A stretch of DNA of 64,000 nt. Source: Erodium maritimum (lineage: Eukaryota > Streptophyta > Magnoliopsida > Geraniales > Geraniaceae). The stretch covers positions 70,912,523-70,976,522 of the forward strand of contig OY997589.1 of the NCBI GenBank assembly GCA_963921825.1. The letters run 5' to 3'. Below the pieces are notes generated by a model that ran no database searches, was not told the DNA's origin, and saw only the letters and a program-made list of their open reading frames with translations. The number at the start of each line of letters is the position of its first letter. Positions within the stretch are counted from its first letter, which is position 1. The translations under genes were made by a program, and so were the position numbers. Positions 1-11,887 of the stretch are shown piece after piece.

Positions 1-404
1 CGATTTACATAATGAATTTTGTTATGTACTCTTTTGTACATATTTTACAACACAAACTAATTAATATTCATTATGAATGAAACTTTCTTGTGTTTGACAT
101 GATTAATGTTACACATTTCATTTTCAGTACATTCATGGGTCCATGTTCAAAACTTTTTTATTTTTCAATTGAATTTCTTGATTTATCATAAACTTTTCAT
201 CTTTTGAATTAAGTTTTTTTTATTTATCATGAAATCCTTTGGTGTTTTGAAATGAATATATTACTATTCAAGTTTGAAATGAAAGTCATTGTTTTATCAG
301 AATACGCTTATTTATTCCACAGCTAGCGAAAGAAATAATAAATATACTTTAGAAAAAATGTTTAACAAGTTTTGACTTTTTCAAAAATTGTATTTTTCTC
401 TTAG
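1..404. other. AT-rich intergenic DNA, nothing recognised
   Basis: I see no plausible reading frame, terminal repeat or RNA gene in this stretch. It is low-complexity AT-rich sequence ending at the target duplication of the next insertion. Confidence 0.6.
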
Positions 405-418
405 TAAATGTTCATAGT

Positions 419-1756
419 TTTTTTCATTTAAGTGGAAGACAGATTTATGTATTAGAGAAACATAAATACCCATCTCAAAATGGGCACAACAGTGTTCAAA
501 CTTAGAAGTATTGAAATAATGGTTTAAATAACATGTGACCCAACAAAAAACATATAACTACTTAAGTAAATGTTTAGGTAATCGAATTGTTCCACTGAGA
601 AGTTCGAAAAGGCTGTTCGGAAAAGAATATTGAGATAGCACCTGAAGAACTCGATACAACGGATCCAAACTGAGAGTTAGAACAGAGCTGGCCCATTTTT
701 GGATTGACGCCTAGGCGGATTGTATACTCTCCCAAGTTTCCAGCGTGTGTCGTCCTTCCTGAAATGATAGAGTAGAGCTCTAAGAACACGAGAGTGTTGG
801 CCCCATGGTGGTAGGGGAGTACGTGCCAGAACTTAGTGGACCCACTCCCACCACACATCTCGTGCCTCCTCGTACTTCGTACCATTCTCTACATATGTGG
901 GTGGACCATCACCATACCCCTCTCTAGCCGCCATTCCCTGTACCGCGGTCGACCAAACTCCTATCGTGTTTTTCCAAGCCCTACGCACTCCTCCATCCTC
1001 CCAGTCCTGGACAACGACCGGACGTGTGCCACATACAAAGTGGCATGGTGAGTCGCAACCATATCAGCGTGCGGTATGTCCTTGGCTCCCTGCAAGCTTT
1101 GAACCTCAAACCCTCGCGGCCGTCACAGAGGACGTCATTGTTCACGATCTCCAACAACGTCTTGGATGGCGAACCCCCGACGATGTCTTCGATCTTAATA
1201 CTAATCATAAGCAACCCCCTCAATCGCCGGATCAGCAGGATAATTGAGTCGGTCATACACCGTAGGTGACATATTTGCCACCACCAAGAACTCAGGGACG
1301 ACGCCTGGATCCCACCGCCCTTGTCTCTGTCGTCGTCCCTCTAACTGTTGTCTTGATTTGTAGGACCTAGAAGAACAGATAAAACGTCGGCGAAGACTTC
1401 GCACGCCCTCCCTACATACCTCGCGTTTATTGTAGAGAAGAGACGTCGGTCGAACTCGTAGCCTCTCTTTTCTCTTAACGTCGTAAGGCTTCCTTTTGGA
1501 CGCCGAATCGAGTTTGTTACGCCCCTGATACAGAGGAGAAATTCCTCTCAACCAGAGAACCTCATCTCTCTTCTTTCCCTCGTGTTCTCATCAAACTGTT
1601 ATCGAAAAATACTTGCAACCACATACAAAAGAACCAAACCATGGACTGATCACCGAGATCAATCAAGTTAATGATCAAACACAATATACATCGGCGGAAA
1701 AAAGAAACAAACCTTAAACGCCCCTCCTTCTCTCTTACATCAACAAGAAATGGTCT
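419..1756 (-). mobile_element. short non-autonomous LINE-like retroelement (copy E1)
   Basis: A 1.34-kb insertion flanked by the exact 14-bp direct repeat taaatgttcatagt (405-418 and 1757-1770). That length is typical of target-primed reverse transcription. A T-rich run right after the left repeat is the antisense A-rich tail, so the element runs on the minus strand. The interior is GC-rich against AT-rich flanks and holds only short broken frames. A block near 720-770, read antisense, resembles blocks in the insertions at 11888, 13426 and 38849, which suggests one family. No RT or endonuclease is present, so it must have moved with borrowed enzymes. Assignment to a DUF4283-type LINE lineage is inference from the copies at 9.6 and 52.6 kb. 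Confidence 0.6.
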
Positions 1757-1770
1757 TAAATGTTCATAGT

Positions 1771-2201
1771 ATTTCTGTATTACTATTTTTTTATCGGCAA
1801 AACAAATTTAAATTAAAACTTGTTTGAAAGTGAAAGAAAAATACAAACCGGTCACACTATAGACCATAAAAACCCAACATTGGACGCAACAAACTGAAAG
1901 GGCACAACCAATCAAGTGCAACAACCAAGAAGGTACAACAGCCAAAGAAGGAACAACCACACAACCTACAACGGAAACAGACTCGAGTATTGGCATGAAA
2001 GCCCAGCCTCTAAACAAACTTAACAAAGGGATACACAACTGAAAAGGTCTGGAAACCCAAATTTGACCGACATTAAGTGCACAGAACGAAATTCTATAAC
2101 CCATATTTTCCAACCATGAAGCTTAGAAAACGATATCAGTCATTTTGCAAAATCTATAATCATCTTTAATAATAATAGTAAAAAACTCTGATGTCTTGGT
2201 C
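1771..2201. other. intergenic DNA between two retroelements
   Basis: No supported gene. A 101-codon minus-strand open frame (1808-2113) has no recognisable domain and lies in AT-rich DNA, so I treat it as chance. Confidence 0.5.
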
Positions 2202-2460
2202 AATGTAAACTAGCATTGTGATACGAAGTTGAGCAATAACCAAATCATTCACATTAGAGAAAACAATCCATTCTCTAGCTACAGTGTTTCTGCATAACTC
2301 AACAGTGTTGTTCTTCGGTGTTCTTCACAAATTTGTATGATTTTTGTGTAATCGTTCTCCCGGGCATCAGTGTAGTGTCCATGATGACCTAACCTGGGCA
2401 TCAGACCACCGTGGAGCTCAGACTTGGCTTGGTTTTTATCAAGGAATTGACCGTTTGAAG

Positions 2461-4440
2461 ATGGCTTCTTCTTCTGCAACAGGACCTCCTCCAGGTTTTG
2501 AAGGTCGGATTGATAGGAGGAGAAGTGGGGAAGCTTTGAATTCGCGATTTGGTTTAGGGGAGGAGTTGATTAATGTGGTTATGGGTGAGGAGGACTTGGC
2601 TGCTCCTCAACAGGGGAAGAAGGGCAGTGGGATACGAGTTTTTGTGCATAATCTTCCTCCTAGGACGTCAAGTGTATGGTTACAAAACCTCTTTCAAGAG
2701 TGTGGAGAGATTTTGTTGGCCGAGACTGTCCCTCATCCAAATGCTTTGGGGAGATGGTTTGGTTTTGTCTCGTTCAAGAGTAGAGTTGGGCTTGGGGAAG
2801 GGATTAGGATTTTCAATGGTTATGTACTGAAAGGGTATAAGCTCTTTGTGGTGGAAGCTTGGGACAGGGGACAAATCAGTAGACCATCTCCACCAGTTAA
2901 GAGCTGGAAAAAAGGAGTTAACAGTTGAGTCTTCTTCGACAAAATCGTTGGCTAAAGGAAAAGTGGTGGAGTCCCATAGAGTTTGGCTGGACCGTGGACA
3001 TTTGGTCGTTCTTCACAGCCAATTATCGACTAAAGCTATAGTAGAAGATGTTAAGGCTGCTCGAGGTTGGAATGTGATTTTGAAGTCACTTGGGAATAGA
3101 GTGGCCTTACTGTATTTTACATAGGAGGTCATGGAAGTTGAAGCTTTGAGGAATGATGCATCTGGACTTCTACCTTGGATGACTTGGATTGAAGATAAGT
3201 CGCAGCTTTGTAGACAAGGGGGGAAATTTTCTTGGATTGCACTCTATGGCATTCCTATTATTGGATGGTGTGAGGAGACTTTTGAAGCGGCTAGTTCTGA
3301 TCTTGGGTCCTTTGTTTGTACCCATCCTATCTCAAAAAGGACGGATTCCATGGATGCAACATATGTTTTGATCCACTCACAAGAGTATCTCAAAGTCTAC
3401 AAGGAATCAACTTTGCTACTTGAAGAGGAGGAGTTTAATTTTATGGCTTGCTCGGTCGACATCTTTGTGGTTCCTTTGGGATCTCCATCTTGTGGCACAG
3501 GAAATACGTCTGATTCCTCTTATTCTTCTGATGCTATGATGGGTTTGGATGAGACAAGTGAACTTAATGTTCCCTTAACAAATCAATCTAGCAAGGATAG
3601 AGTAAATTCTCATACAGAGAATATTGGTGAGGAGGTTGGTGGAAGGTCTGTAGAAGCTTTCGACATTTCTTTGGTTTCTCCTGCCATTAATACCCAGGGA
3701 TTGACATCCAGAGGTTCTGATTTCCCACCATTAAACTCAGGTGGCATCTTGGTTATTGAGGAGCAGCATATCGATTCTCCTACCCTCTCCATCTCCTTCA
3801 GAGACGCGCTCATTGTTCCAGACACTTTTCTGGAGGATAATTCGGCCACTTTAGTCACTGTTCTAGTGAGTGAGACTGGTGAACTTGTTCAGAAGAATAT
3901 AGATGGTGTAGATGGGACTTCTACTGAGTTGGCTAGTAGAAAGGGGACATTGGAGAAGGGTAGCATTAATGAGGAAGAGCTTCCAACTCCATCTGTGGCA
4001 GTTTTGGGTCCCAGGGTGTAGACTCCAGTTCTCAAAAATGTGGTTTTGGGGGGGAATTAATTCAAATTCATATTTAGAGTCACTCAACCCTCTACTAATC
4101 AAGGGACAACACTCTATTAAGAAGTTTATTAGGGGGAGTTCTACTATTGCTTATAATACAAGATCAAAGACAAAAATCCCTCTTGAGTTTCATGCTGTCA
4201 TTCCTGAACCAAAGAGGAGCATCAAAAAAGCTCAATCGTTTGGCCATAGGGGGAATGGGACTTGGGATTATTGTAAAGCCTTGGGGTTGAAGGTCTACAT
4301 AGACGATGATTTAGTTGTTGCACAATTCGATAACCTTGAGAATGAGGTCAATCAGACAGTTGAATTTGAAACTAATTCAGAAGATGATTTCTGATACTCC
4401 TCTAGGTCATATTGATACTCAAAATTTATCTTCACCATGA
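2461..4440 (+). pseudogene. LINE ORF1 protein with RRM domain (decayed)
   Basis: ORF1 of the LINE, presumed to encode the RNA-binding chaperone that coats LINE RNA. I start it at the ATG at 2461 because the protein then begins MASSSATGPPPGFE, matching the start of the sister element at 27765; an in-frame upstream ATG (2344) is not conserved. An RRM follows with RNP2 VFVHNLP and RNP1 RWFGFVSF (about 2634-2850). The frame then shifts near 2900, hits a stop near 3122, and shifts again near 4000 and 4390. The C-terminal acidic tail (EDDF) and the final QNLSSP are recognisable, and the stop codon (4438-4440) overlaps the ORF2 start as ATGA. No zinc knuckle is visible. At least four lesions mean no functional product. 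Confidence 0.85.
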
Positions 4441-7400
4441 GAATTCTCTCATGGAATTTAAGGGGTGTTTCTTCTAGACAGAAGAGGAGAACCCTCAGAA
4501 ACGTGTGTGCCAAACAACGTTTATCTATGGTGTTAATACAAGAATCGAAACTGGTGGTGGTTCCTGATTTTTTCCTTACTACTTGTGGACTAACTAATCA
4601 GTGGGAGTTGATTTTTTTTCTCCTTCTCTTGGTAATTCTGGAGGTCTGATTACTTGCTGGAACAAGGAGGTGTTTCAAGTGTTTGACTCTACCTTGATGT
4701 GAGGGTCATCTATTGGGCTGGTAAACATATCCCTTCTGGACAGAATATAACCATTGTGAATGTGTATGCTCCATGCTTTGTGGTGGATAGAGCCATCTTG
4801 TGGTCAGAGATTGAAGTCAAGGTCTCTAATTTATATGGTGACCTGATTATAGCTGGGGACTTCAATGCCATTATAGATCCTTCTGAGAAATCTGGGCCAG
4901 TTTACTTCTTCTTCAAGCAGTAGAGATTTTATTGATTTTATGGATGGAGTGGGTCTCATTGATTTACCTTTGGTGGGAGGCAAATTTACCTAGTTTGGGA
5001 CTAGATCAAGGGCCTCCAGGTTATATAGGTTTCTTATCTCCCCTAGTTTATTATCAATCTTCAACAATCTCACTCAGTCTTGCCTCAATAGAAGTATTTC
5101 TGATCATAAGTCTATATTATTGGCTGATTTAGAGGAAGATTGGGGTCCAAAACCCTTTAAATTTATTAATGCCTGGACATCTCACCATAAATTTTTGGGT
5201 GATACTGAGGTGTTCTGGAATTCTTTACAAGTCTGTGGATCTCCTGCTTTTAGACTTTGGTTTAAGTTGAAGGCATTGAAGGATTTTATAGGAATTGGAA
5301 CATCAGTGTATTTGGTTGGCTAGACTTAATTATTGATCAGTTGAATGGGGAGATTAATGTTTTGGATGGGTGTCTGGATGTGAGAGATTTGACTCCTTCT
5401 GAATGTTCTGAAAGAGCCTTGTTGGGGGCCAGACTAATTCAAAAACTGAAGTTGCTGGCCAAGCTGTGGTGCCAAAAATCAAGGTTGAGATGGAGTAGGG
5501 AGGGAGATAGGTGTTCCAAATTTTTTCACTTGTTGGAAAATTATAATCATTCAAAGAAAAAAATATCACAAGTCAAGGAGGAGGGGATAATTTATTATCA
5601 ACCTGCAGATATCAAAGTGGTGGCTGAGAGCCATTTTGCAAAGAGATTCAGTGGTTCTTCTGGGGTTATTATTGATGTTTCTTCCCTCCCTTTCAAGAGT
5701 ATCTCTCTTTCACAGGCTCAAAGACTTGAGGCCCCATTCAATGAAGTTGAAGTGTTCAACGCAATTAAAGCCTGTAATGGTGAAAAGGCACCGGGGCCTG
5801 ATGGGTTCAACATGAGATTTTATTTGGTTTGCTAGGAGATTATCAAGAAGGATGTGTTGGATTTATTCAATCATTTTCATTCTAGTGGACAACTTGGTAA
5901 AGGTCTAAATTCTTCCTTCATCACTTTAATTCCTAAATGCTCTGCCCCTTTAGGTTTTGAGGAATATAGACCTATCAGCCTCATTGGAAGCATTTATAAG
6001 ATCATTTCAAAAGTACTTGCAGCTAGACTCAAGCATGTCATGTCCTTGTTAGTCAGTGATGTACAAACAGGTTTTATTACAGGCAGACAAATTCTAGATG
6101 GAATCTTGATTGCCATTGAATTGATTCACTCCATTAAGAATTCTGGTCAAGAGGTTATAGTGTTCAAGGTTGACTTTGAAAAGGCTTATGATCATGTCAA
6201 TTGGTTGGCTCTTCTGAATATTTTAAAGGTTATGGGTTTGGCACTACTTGGCTAAATTGGATCAGTGTTTGTATAAATGCTTGGTCTTCAGTTCTGATTA
6301 ATGGATCTCCATCTGGAGATTTTCCCTTTCAGAGAGGTTTGAGGCAAGGATGCTCACTATCTCCCTTGCTCTTTGCTTTGGTGGCTGAATGTTTACATCA
6401 GTTGATGATTAAGGGGATCCAATCTGGCATGTTTAATGGGGTCAAGTGTAATTCTCAAGGCCCTAAGATATCACATCTCCAGTTTGCTGATGATACACTA
6501 ATATTCATTCAAGCAGGGATGCAACAACTCAGCAACTTAAAACATACACTAAAAGTGCTTCAAAAAGCCACTGGCCTCAGGATTAACTTCCATAAGTCCA
6601 AGGTGTTACTTCTTAACCCTTCTACTGTCTCAATTACTCAAGTCACTCAGCTGATGGGGTGTGCCTCTATGGATCTTTCTTTTGACTACATGGGGTTCCA
6701 ACTTGGTGTTAATCCTAGGAGGAGAAAAACCTGGGAGCCTGTGATCAAAAAATTCAAAAAGAGGTTGAGTTTATGGCAAGCCAGGTCCAAGTCTTTTGGG
6801 GGGAGAATTACTTTAATCAAGTCTTCTCTATCTTCTCTACCTCTATTTTACATGTCTCTTTATAAAGCACCTAAGTGTGTGATCTTGGAGATGGAGAGAT
6901 GGCAGAGGAGGTTCTTGTGGAATGAAACTGTTACAAGGAAGGTGTTGCATAAGGTGAGTTGGGATAGTGTGTGCAGACCAAAGAGTTGTGGAGGTTTAGG
7001 GATTAAGAGGTTACAAATCATGAATATGGCATTGCTGGCTAAATGGTGGTGGAGGTTTGCATTGGAAAAAGATTCACTTTGGAAGCAATTGTTATGTGCT
7101 AAGTATGGTTGGGATCCTGATTCTTGGGATTGATCTAAATTCCTCCTTCATGATGGGCAGTGTTTTCTGAGGCACGTCCAATCCCTTCTCCAAGTCCCTC
7201 ATTTTTCTAATGCTTTTGGAGTTGTGGGTCTTCAATGGTCTGTTGTATCTAGGAGATCTGTCTACTTTTGGGAAGATTGTTGGATCTCTGATGTTCTTCT
7301 TAAAATCCTCTTTTAGAGAATGTATCATCTCAGCAACCAAAAAGGAACACTAGTTTCTCAGTGCTGGCTTGATGGTGATTGGATTTTATTTTTTATGAGA

Positions 7401-8128
7401 GACTTTAGAGGGTGGGAGTGGGATCAATTCCATTTATTCTGTCAACTGATCAATGGAATTAGTTCTTTGGAGGAAGGGGGATATATTGTGTCCTGGTTAC
7501 CTGATCAGAGGGGTTTTTCTGTCAAAAAGATGTATAAGCTACTTGATGTTGCTCCTGATCCTAGTCTTAATTGGCCTCATCTCCTTTGGGCTCCAATATT
7601 GCCTCCCAAGGTAGCAGCCTTTACATGGATGGTGTGTCTACAAGCAGTTCCAACCAAGTGTTTCTTGGGGGCAAGAGGTATCTTATTTGATAATATATGG
7701 TGCCCTTTCTGTCATGATGAACCTGAAGAAGGAGATCACTTATTTCTGGGTTGTAGCCTTGCTTTGGAAGTTTGGAATCTGTACTTAACTGATGGGGAAT
7801 TACTGCTGTGGTTTCTGGATCAATTAAAGAGTGGATTGTTGCCTGGAATCACTTGGGGCCTAAGACCTCTAAAATTGAATGGGGCATGCTCGTTTCAATA
7901 ACTATCTGAAGATTGTGGCTGAGTAGGAACAAAATCATTTTTAGAGGAGATTGGGAGCATCCAGATTCAACTCTTCAATTGATACAACATGACTCTTACC
8001 AACTTTTGTGGTCAAAATTCAATGATCATCAGAGTTTCACCTTTTTATCCTGGATCAACTCCTCAACTCTGTATTTGGAAGAAGAAGAAACCAGTATCAG
8101 TCTTGTTACCACTGGTTTAGGATTTTGA
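4437..8128 (+). pseudogene. LINE ORF2: endonuclease, reverse transcriptase, zf-RVT (decayed)
   Basis: Polyprotein for target-primed reverse transcription. The N-terminus (MRILSWNLRG) begins an exonuclease-endonuclease-phosphatase fold with QESKL, NVYAPC and AGDFNAI motifs (4437-4920). The RT domain runs from about 5770 to 6900: NGEKAPGPDGF, YRPISL, GFITGRQILDG, VDFEKAYDHVNW, LRQGCSLSPLLF and the catalytic FADDT near 6490. A C-terminal zf-RVT region follows (about 7500-7760; WCPFCHDEPEEGDHLFLGC). The frame is broken at about 4649, 4923, 5320, 5835, 6255, 7133, 7315 and 7901, so it is inactive. The start overlaps the ORF1 stop (ATGA at 4437-4440). No RNase H domain was recognised. Confidence 0.9.
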
Positions 8129-8863
8129 GTGGGATACAAGTCTTCTTGGAGATTACTTGGATTTCAAGGCACTGGGGTTTTGGGTTGGGCATGGTTGTGG
8201 GAGGGCTTGGTGGGAGTTTAGGTTATTAAGTGAGGTAGGGTGAGGTTCTCTGAGGTTTTTTGACCTTTATGGTTTTATTAGTTGGAGTGTGGGTTCTGTT
8301 TTGATTTCTAATTGAACTTTGACTGGAGTGAGGGTAGTAATCTGTACGTTTGAGTTGTTTGTGAGTGACTACTGGTCATTTTGTTGTCTGATTGTTGTTT
8401 ACCTAGCTTTTGATTGCTGCTGAAGGTGGTTTTCACAGGAATTTGTTTGCCAGTTTCATTTTTTGACTTAAAGGCTGGAGAAGGTGGGCTTGGCTAGCTG
8501 AAAGTGTTGAGGTCTGCAAACAATCTCGACTGGTTCTGAATTGGGAAGCTTCGTTTGTGGGGAGGAGTTATCATTTTAAGCTCAACTTTGGGCTTGCAAG
8601 GGCAGTTTTTTCTTGGTTCAGTTTCAGATTGTAATGTAACTATAGGAGGGGATTGTTTCGATTAGTTCTGGGGTGAATTTTCCCTGTATTAGGATTGAGT
8701 CTATTGAAGTTTGGTCAACAAGGGTGCTTTGTTGTATTTGGAATTGTTGTTTTGGTCCATTGGGTTTGGACTTTAGGGTGTAATTACTTGAAGGAAACCT
8801 TAACCATGTCCTTTATTTCAAAGGCAAGGCCTATAAAATTTTAGAAAATTTGCTGATAAAAAA
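8129..8863 (+). other. LINE 3' untranslated region with terminal hairpin
   Basis: Non-coding, G/T-rich 3' UTR of the LINE. It ends with a 5-bp stem and 5-nt loop (CCTTT-atttc-AAAGG, 8810-8824) about 30 bases before the A-rich tail. In plant LINEs and SINEs such a short stem-loop near the tail is a candidate recognition site for the reverse transcriptase. Confidence 0.6.
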
Positions 8864-8879
8864 AATGTAAACTTGCATT

Positions 8880-9590
8880 TTTATCATATAACGTTTTTTT
8901 TTCATAAATTCCTAAGCTTGCAGGACGGTCTCCTAAAATTGTGCATTTCATTCAGGAAATTTACCAGTCAACTCATCCGTTTTTTTCTTGTGGCTGCTTA
9001 ATTGAATTGCATGACATGACAGTGAAGCCGACATCATGAATTGGCCCAGGACCGATCCTAAAAACCGCATAGATCGAAGACAAATAAATTGGAAGTTAAG
9101 TCGGTCCAATGCTGACATAATGCATCTGTAAATGTGACTCACTTACTATATTTGTCAACAAAACGCGTGTGACCTGCTTCAAGTATTTACGAAATACATC
9201 CTCATCTTGGCTGCCGACTAGATAACAGTATTAGAAGCATTATGTTCAAAAAGTTATGTATCCTTATAACCCGCTGTGGTATTGATGTAATTTTACAAAA
9301 TACACTTTATAGAGAATTTTTTTTTCTTTGGACTAAAAGGTGCCATTTTATTTTTAGGTTTCAGTGTCATACAAATAATGTGCTAGAGGAAACTCTTGAC
9401 TACATTCAATGAATTATTACACGGTATCGAGTTTATAAGGTCTGTCTACACATAATTTTATAACAAAAGAATTGGTTCATACGGTTTGGTTGGGAGCCAT
9501 AAAGGCAAACTGGAATTAAATGACAGTGAAACTAATGATTGCTGCTTAAAGTAGTGCCCAATTGCGACATATTCTGTAAATTGCGACCGA
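8880..9590. other. intergenic DNA, nothing recognised
   Basis: AT-rich sequence with no supported gene or repeat boundary. It separates the LINE from the degenerate LINE ORF1 region that follows. Confidence 0.5.
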
Positions 9591-9599
9591 ACCTGCTGA

Positions 9600-10740
9600 C
9601 ACCGGCTTCCAATGGAGACAATGCTCTTACCGAGGATCCCTCTCAGGGCCCGTCCCTAGAGCATTGGATTCTTTTCATTCCTCCACACGGGCCTACCTAG
9701 CAGCCGTTCGTGATCATCATGGGGTTCCTCAGTAAAACCTCCCTTCCTTGCTACAAGCCTCGGCCCCGGTCCATTTCCTACTCCAGGCCTACCTGTGTGC
9801 CCAAGCAAGGTCCAAGATGTTGGTGTCACCATACCCGATGGTTGATCGATCGTTAGAGGCTGGCCGGCCTGAGTCCCCGGGGGTGTCTGATGGCCCTCCC
9901 AAGGATATGCCCGGTTAAGTGCGGTAGCCGGGGATGTGATTGGGCCACTGCCTCGATACAATGAGGCATTAGGTGCAGGAGTCTAGAATAATAGTTGTCC
10001 AAGCGCCTTTCCACCCCAATCAGTTGCATAATTCTTCATCTGCTACCCCTTACGAAATTCCATAACTGATGGATCGAGTCGGGGCGGGGCCACCACCTGC
10101 CGATTACACTCAGAGACCTTGTGGCCTAGCATACCACAATTATAACATAAGTATGAGAGTTTGCTGTATGTTAGTACGATACAAATCGGGCCAGGAATTC
10201 AAATTGGTTCCTCCCTCTCCGGGATAGGCATGGGAGCCTTGCCGTTAAGATGGTCGCGGATTATACGAGGCGACGGAGAGACAAAAAGGGGCAGCGACGA
10301 TTGCAGCGTGCCAGGAAGCGGAGGTTCCGACAATAGTTGAGGAGCAGAGTCAATCGCATGTGGTGAAGATTTCAAAACCCTAACGTAGTGTGTGCCAGAA
10401 GGTGGGATTTCTGACTTGAGAGACTGGCCTAGTCGAGGTTTTTCGGGTAGTTTCGAGGGGCGCAGAGAGAGGTGCGGGTATATCATCGACGTCGGAATCG
10501 AAGATGGAGTTGCGGGAGAGGGAAGGCAAGGGATGGAAGACAGCGGTGTCTGTGATGTCCGATATCTACTCTTCTTAAGGGGGAACGTGATCTCCGAGGA
10601 GGAACACTGTGGTAGCGTAGGTGGCGTGAATGTATCTGGTAGGCTGCGATGGGACAAGTCCGACAATAAAGACATCGGACTTGTCAACGACATGAGTAGG
10701 AACTTATATAGATGAGGTTAAGGTTTTCTCAAAAAGGAGT
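9600..10740 (-). pseudogene. degenerate LINE ORF1 remnant with CCHC zinc knuckle (copy E2)
   Basis: On the minus strand a 164-codon frame (10693 down to 10199) starts with MSLTSPMSLL and is rich in Ser and Pro. Beyond its stop, the same strand at about 10150-10106 reads CYNCGMLGHKVSEC, a perfect CX2CX4HX4C zinc knuckle of the kind at the C-terminus of DUF4283-type plant LINE ORF1 proteins. The DUF4283 domain itself is not recognisable, so it is deleted or highly diverged. I found no target duplication, so both ends are approximate. An alternative is a gag-like fragment of an LTR element, but the CGMLGH spelling matches the DUF4283 remnant at 52.5 kb. Confidence 0.6.
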
Positions 10741-11349
10741 AGTATCTCGCAAGTCGGGAGAGTTTTTACGAATGTTTGTTGTTAGTTTGTATTGGTGATA
10801 ATGGTTTTTGTACCTGTTATGTATACTACAGCTAAAATATAAGGTATGTGTAACATTTATTATAAGAAAATCTAGTTTTGGTAAGCAATTGATTGCAGTT
10901 GTACGTTGGGAGACAAAAGCAGTCACACTCTCACAGGCACAGCCGCAGTGGTCTTCCATTTCTGCTCTCATCGTTCATCTTTTCTTCTTTTCCTGCTGAA
11001 GCTTTTTTAATTTCGGCTCTTTTTTCTCTTTCACACTTGTTACCTGTATAAACATATTAACAAACCGATATTTTTGGTCAACTACATTGAACAATTGTCT
11101 CCCGTAGTCCCATGTATAGTTGGGATAGATCCTATCAAATAAATATCTGCGGCAATGTTAGTTTCTTTTCGTTGTCTGAAAGCAAAAGAATGAACAATCA
11201 ATCAAGTCTACTTATTTGAAACTGGAACAGTGTGATACATATCTAGGATGTGATGGTGAAACACCATATCACTACTTGTTACTACCTTCACTTTCACCTT
11301 TAAGTTTCTGTATTTTGCGACCAGTGTACAGTAATTATATAACAACTAG
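10741..11349. other. intergenic DNA, nothing recognised
   Basis: Mostly AT-rich DNA. Short open frames around 10729-10999 have no recognisable domain and overlap on both strands. Confidence 0.5.
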
Positions 11350-11358
11350 TAAATATTA

Positions 11359-11836
11359 GGAAAAATATCAGATTGGTACCTTTAACTATACGTTTTTAAC
11401 ACATTGGTACCCTTAACTAATTTAATCACTAAAAATGTACCTTAAGTTTCCAATCAGTAACACATTAATGTTTTCCGTCCATTTTTGGACGGAAAATGGT
11501 CATGTGCAACGCACATGACCTTAAACTTTCAAAAAATGACAAAAATACCCCTCTAAGTTCAAACCCTAATTATTCTTTTACCTTATTTCTCCTACGCAAC
11601 CTTCATCTCCCCTATTTTATTTCATACATACGTCTCCTTCATTCTGTTTCTCCTTCATTTTGTTTCTTCCCCAGCCTTCATCTCCACCACCATGACCATC
11701 TTCAGTCCAAAAATGGACGGAAAACACTGAAGTGTTACTGATTGGAAACTTAAGGTACCTTTTTAGTGATTAAATTAGTTAAGGGTACCAATGTGTTAAA
11801 AACTTATAGTTAAGGGTACCAATCTGATATTTTCCC
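11359..11836. mobile_element. fold-back MITE, Mutator-type 9-bp target duplication
   Basis: A 478-bp element with terminal inverted repeats of roughly 125 bases (about 11359-11488 and 11713-11836), both carrying the block beginning GGAAAATATCAGATTGGTACC-like sequence. It is flanked by the perfect 9-bp direct repeat taaatatta (11350-11358 and 11837-11845). The interior is pyrimidine-rich with no transposase, so it is non-autonomous. The 9-bp duplication points to a Mutator-like transposase. Confidence 0.85.
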
Positions 11837-11887
11837 TAAATATTATATGTGTTGTTTTCAGAGAAAATGTTATTTGTGATAGATGTT

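Larger units (their letters stand above)
2218..8863 (+). mobile_element. full-length L1-type LINE (LINE-1 copy of this window)
   Basis: A 6.65-kb non-LTR retrotransposon bounded by a 16-bp target duplication with one mismatch (2202-2217 and 8864-8879, aatgtaaac[t/a]..gcatt). The order is 5' UTR, RRM-type ORF1, ORF2 with endonuclease, reverse transcriptase and zf-RVT region, a 3' UTR of about 0.7 kb, a small hairpin at 8810-8824 and the tail gctgataaaaaaaa. It is close in sequence and layout to the element at 27496-37794. Several frameshifts and stops show it is dead, but both ends are intact, so it was not 5' truncated. Confidence 0.9.

Noticed and set aside
2344-2460. Upstream in-frame ATG extending LINE ORF1
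   Set aside because: The extension is not shared with the second LINE, whose protein starts at the equivalent of 2461.
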